A stretch of DNA of 33,016 bases, taken from Planctomycetota bacterium (lineage in GTDB: Bacteria > Planctomycetota > Planctomycetia > Pirellulales > Pirellulaceae). The notes under the pieces are model-generated. The model searched no databases and was not told the origin of the DNA. It was given only the letters and a program-made list of their open reading frames with translations. Positions within the stretch are counted from its first letter, which is position 1; each line of letters starts with the position of its first letter. Both the position numbers and the translations under genes were made by a program. Below, piece after piece: positions 31,089-33,016 of the stretch. The stretch spans positions 1 to 33,016 of the forward strand of contig CAUJHS010000100.1 of assembly GCA_963204915.1 (NCBI GenBank), read 5' to 3'.

Positions 31089-32235
31089 GACTCCGGGATG
31101 TCGCCCCCCGCGGGGTGCGAAACACGAGCCAACAGCACGTGAGGTAGTTAAACACGAAACCTGCCGCCACGCCGAGCATCGCCGCCAGCACCGCGTGTTC
31201 CCGAAACACCGGCGCGGCGCGGCAGAGCCCTACGGATACGGTCCAGTTCACGCCGGCCCCAAGTAAGCACGACAAGCAGAAGGCGATGTACTGCCGGAAC
31301 GTCGAAGCGTCTTTAACCGTTTCAAACGTAAATCGCCGATTGAGCCAAAAATTCCAGGTCATCGCCAGCCAGATGGCGAGTGCGCGGGCCGCCGGCAACG
31401 GCGCAAGCAAGAGAAGTACGCTATACGCCAAAACATCAATCGCCATGCCCGAGCCGCCAACCAGCATGAACCGCAAGGGACGCGGAGCGGTTGTCAGTCG
31501 ATAAGCGTACAGCCGGCCTAAATGGCGCAAATAGTTTACTTGCTCTTTGAGCGAAAGTTTGCTTGTTCCGTGCAGTCGATCGCGAAAGTGAATCGGAGTT
31601 TCGTGAACGCGCCGACAACGGCACTTCACCATCAACTCAAGGCCAATCTTATAACCGATGGGATTGAGCGCCTGAGCTTGCTCAAATGATTCGGCTCGCA
31701 AAGCAAAGAAGCCCGCCATCGGATCTCGGGCCGAAGTCAACGGCCGCGCCAACAACGTGGCGACCTTCGAATTCAGCCACCGGAACAATCCCCAGTCGTC
31801 ATCGGTGGCGCCGCCGGCCACGTAACGGCTGCCAATTGTGAAATCCGCCTGATTCGTGCGTAACGGCTCAACCAGTTGTGGAATCGCCTCGGGCGGGTGC
31901 GACAGGTCCGCATCCATCACCAAGAGCACGGCGCCGCGTGCGTGTTGCAAGCCCGTTACGACCGCCCCGGATAATCCTCGTTCCTTCGTACGAACGATCA
32001 AACGCAAGGGATAGGTTTCCGCAAGGCGCGTACAAACGGCTTCGGTCCCATCTTGGCTGTTGTCGTCCACGATGACGATTTCGCCGGTCAACCCCGCGGC
32101 CTGGAGCGCCGCAGCCACGCGAGGCACGAGAATCGGCAAGTTCTCGGCTTCGCGAAATGTCGGCACAATCACCGAAACATCGAAAGCGGATTCGGCGACT
32201 TCGCTGCGAGGTGAACAGGCGACCGTACTGACCAT
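31042..32235 (-). CDS. Dolichol-phosphate mannosyltransferase-like GT2 fused to GtrA domain
   Basis: This is a 397-residue protein. An N-terminal GT-A domain of the DPM1 type has VSVIVPTFREAENLP (20-34), IVDDNSQDGTE (55-65) and MDADLSHPPEAIPQL (108-121), followed by GSRYVAGGATDDDWG and HFRDRLHGTSKLSLKEQVNY. The C-terminal part (about 253-380) is a GtrA-like domain with four membrane helices (FMLVGGSGMAIDVLAYSVLL, WNFWLNRRFTFE). GtrA-like domains are thought to assist flipping of the lipid-linked sugar. I chose ATG 32235 because the conserved part follows closely; the 39-codon upstream extension is basic and low in features. The YfhO-like gene downstream overlaps and is the likely user of the product. 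Confidence 0.92.
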   Translation of the reverse strand: MVSTVACSPRSEVAESAFDVSVIVPTFREAENLPILVPRVAAALQAAGLTGEIVIVDDNSQDGTEAVCTRLAETYPLRLIVRTKERGLSGAVVTGLQHARGAVLLVMDADLSHPPEAIPQLVEPLRTNQADFTIGSRYVAGGATDDDWGLFRWLNSKVATLLARPLTSARDPMAGFFALRAESFEQAQALNPIGYKIGLELMVKCRCRRVHETPIHFRDRLHGTSKLSLKEQVNYLRHLGRLYAYRLTTAPRPLRFMLVGGSGMAIDVLAYSVLLLLAPLPAARALAIWLAMTWNFWLNRRFTFETVKDASTFRQYIAFCLSCLLGAGVNWTVSVGLCRAAPVFREHAVLAAMLGVAAGFVFNYLTCCWLVFRTPRGATSRSHEPSNPSRTDGANAV

Positions 32236-32366
32236 AACGAACGACCGGTGCGCGGGCGAAAGAACGAAGGGCGATCTTCGACGAGATGGCCCCCGCATCG
32301 CTTCGGCAGCGCGGCGCAGAGGCTCTCGTTTCCAACCTATTTCGCGCCTCACGGTCAGGCTAGTAA

Positions 32367-32403
32367 ACCCGAGGACTTCTCACGTGGTAACAAGGTCTCG
32401 GGT
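32367..32403 (-). terminator. Possible terminator hairpin after the metalloprotease-like gene
   Basis: Arms acccgag (32367-32373) and ctcgggt (32397-32403) are complementary, and pairing extends inwards with mismatches. On the minus strand the hairpin is followed only by tttac, so termination is weakly supported. Confidence 0.3.
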
Positions 32404-32436
32404 GTACAACCTGCTGGTTTTGCGGTCTGGATCGAC

Positions 32437-33016
32437 TTATTGCGATGCGCTATCCAACGTGTCGTCGTCGGTTTGATCCGTTGAATCGGTATTATCGTCA
32501 ATTCGGTGCTCCCCGCGCTTCCGGCGCGATCGGCCCTCCAGAACGAGTGCGAGAGTTTCGTCCGCAACGAGAGTTGCCGGGGAATCAAAGGAAGCGATTC
32601 GCGTCGATAAGACGGATTCGTCCTCGGATAGCGTTCCAGCGCGTTGCTCCAACGGCATAGGATCTAACCCGCGGCTGAGCAAGTCGCCCATCACGTCGCC
32701 AAAGTTTGCAAAAGCGAGATCCGTTGCGATCGACTGCGAACGAGCGGCGGGCGACCGTAACGCACCGGTTGCGAGGGAGCGTTGTTGTCCTGGTTGGAGG
32801 TAGCCGGCCATGAGGTGGTGGGGTTCGTAGCGGGGGTCGAGGTCGCTCAGGCCGACCACGTGCCCCAGTTCGTGGAGCACCACGCTTAAGAGGTCCATCG
32901 AAGCGGACGAGCTCGAGGTGCGGGAGGAGCTGGAGTTAAGAGCCGTGCGCCAGCCGTGGCCGGCGCCGTCGTCGTCGATCAGCACCAGGCGGCTTCCCGC
33001 CAGTCCCAAGGCCCCT
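32437..33016 (-). CDS. C-terminal part of a protein with matrixin-like zinc motif (partial)
   Basis: The frame is open to the window edge, so the N-terminal portion is missing; about 192 residues are visible. SRLVLIDDDGAGHGW precedes a Ser-rich stretch, then MDLLSVVLHELGHVVGLSDL with the zinc motif HELGHVVGLSD (HEXXHXXGXXD) and a Met-turn-like HHLMAGYL ten residues later. This arrangement is found near the C-terminus of very large planctomycete surface proteins (cadherin-like or autotransporter-like). The last ~90 residues are acidic and Ser/Asp-rich, ending DSTDQTDDDTLDSA, without a PEP-CTERM or other visible sorting signal. It may be a matrixin-related peptidase or a non-catalytic relic; the missing N-terminal part would decide. 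Confidence 0.7.
   Translation of the reverse strand, partial: GALGLAGSRLVLIDDDGAGHGWRTALNSSSSRTSSSSASMDLLSVVLHELGHVVGLSDLDPRYEPHHLMAGYLQPGQQRSLATGALRSPAARSQSIATDLAFANFGDVMGDLLSRGLDPMPLEQRAGTLSEDESVLSTRIASFDSPATLVADETLALVLEGRSRRKRGEHRIDDNTDSTDQTDDDTLDSASQ

Overview
The window looks like chromosomal DNA of a planctomycete, probably of the Pirellulales/Lacipirellulaceae kind. The evidence is GC-rich coding sequence with weak Shine-Dalgarno signals, PEP-CTERM surface proteins, a DUF1559 pseudopilin-like protein with the H-X9-DG motif, a YfhO-type membrane protein, a degenerate sulfatase-like lipoprotein, and a Tad/Flp pilus locus of the planctomycete type. No rRNA, tRNA or CRISPR array was seen.

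Layout. (1) 1-1168 is a graveyard of mobile DNA: the C-terminal end of an IS4-like transposase, a C-terminal scrap of an IS630-type transposase, a truncated AbiEi-type antitoxin, and a MITE-like palindromic element that recurs at 28616-28740. (2) 1724-4749 holds two PEP-CTERM proteins flanking a DUF1559 protein; good hairpin terminators follow the first PEP-CTERM gene and the DUF1559 gene, and a perfect hairpin follows the second PEP-CTERM gene. (3) 4973-9777 (minus strand) holds two diverged Flp-like pilins, a conserved hypothetical protein, a polytopic GT-C-like membrane protein, a TadE-like pseudopilin and one canonical Flp pilin. (4) 10381-11540 (plus) encodes a second TadE-like and a small TadG-like pseudopilin. 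(5) 12130-15766 is an array of four Flp-like pilin genes. Three have a conserved ~195-nt leader with covarying hairpins. Two have a conserved ~203-nt structured element downstream that ends in a U-run. All four have a shared upstream motif (AGCGC...TGTWAAC). (6) 16382-21704 is the core Tad machine: TadV prepilin peptidase, CpaB, the TadA/CpaF ATPase, TadB and TadC. No secretin (RcpA/CpaC), TadZ or TadD gene lies in the window. (7) 21924-28541, on the same strand and tightly packed, encodes a methyltransferase, a GT2 polyisoprenyl-phosphate glycosyltransferase, a GT-C-like membrane glycosyltransferase, a sulfatase-like lipoprotein lacking catalytic residues, and an M28 peptidase with a PDZ domain. 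(8) 28758-33016 (minus) encodes a YfhO-like membrane protein, a DPM1-GtrA fusion, and the C-terminal part of a protein with a matrixin-like zinc motif.

Taken together, the centre is one pilus-biogenesis region: several alternative major pilins, minor pseudopilins, one peptidase and one export motor. Lipid-linked sugar and glycosyl-transfer genes lie next to it and may decorate pili or envelope proteins. The most unusual signal is the amplified pilin cassette with its conserved, apparently structured non-coding flanks and pilins whose C-terminal tails vary.
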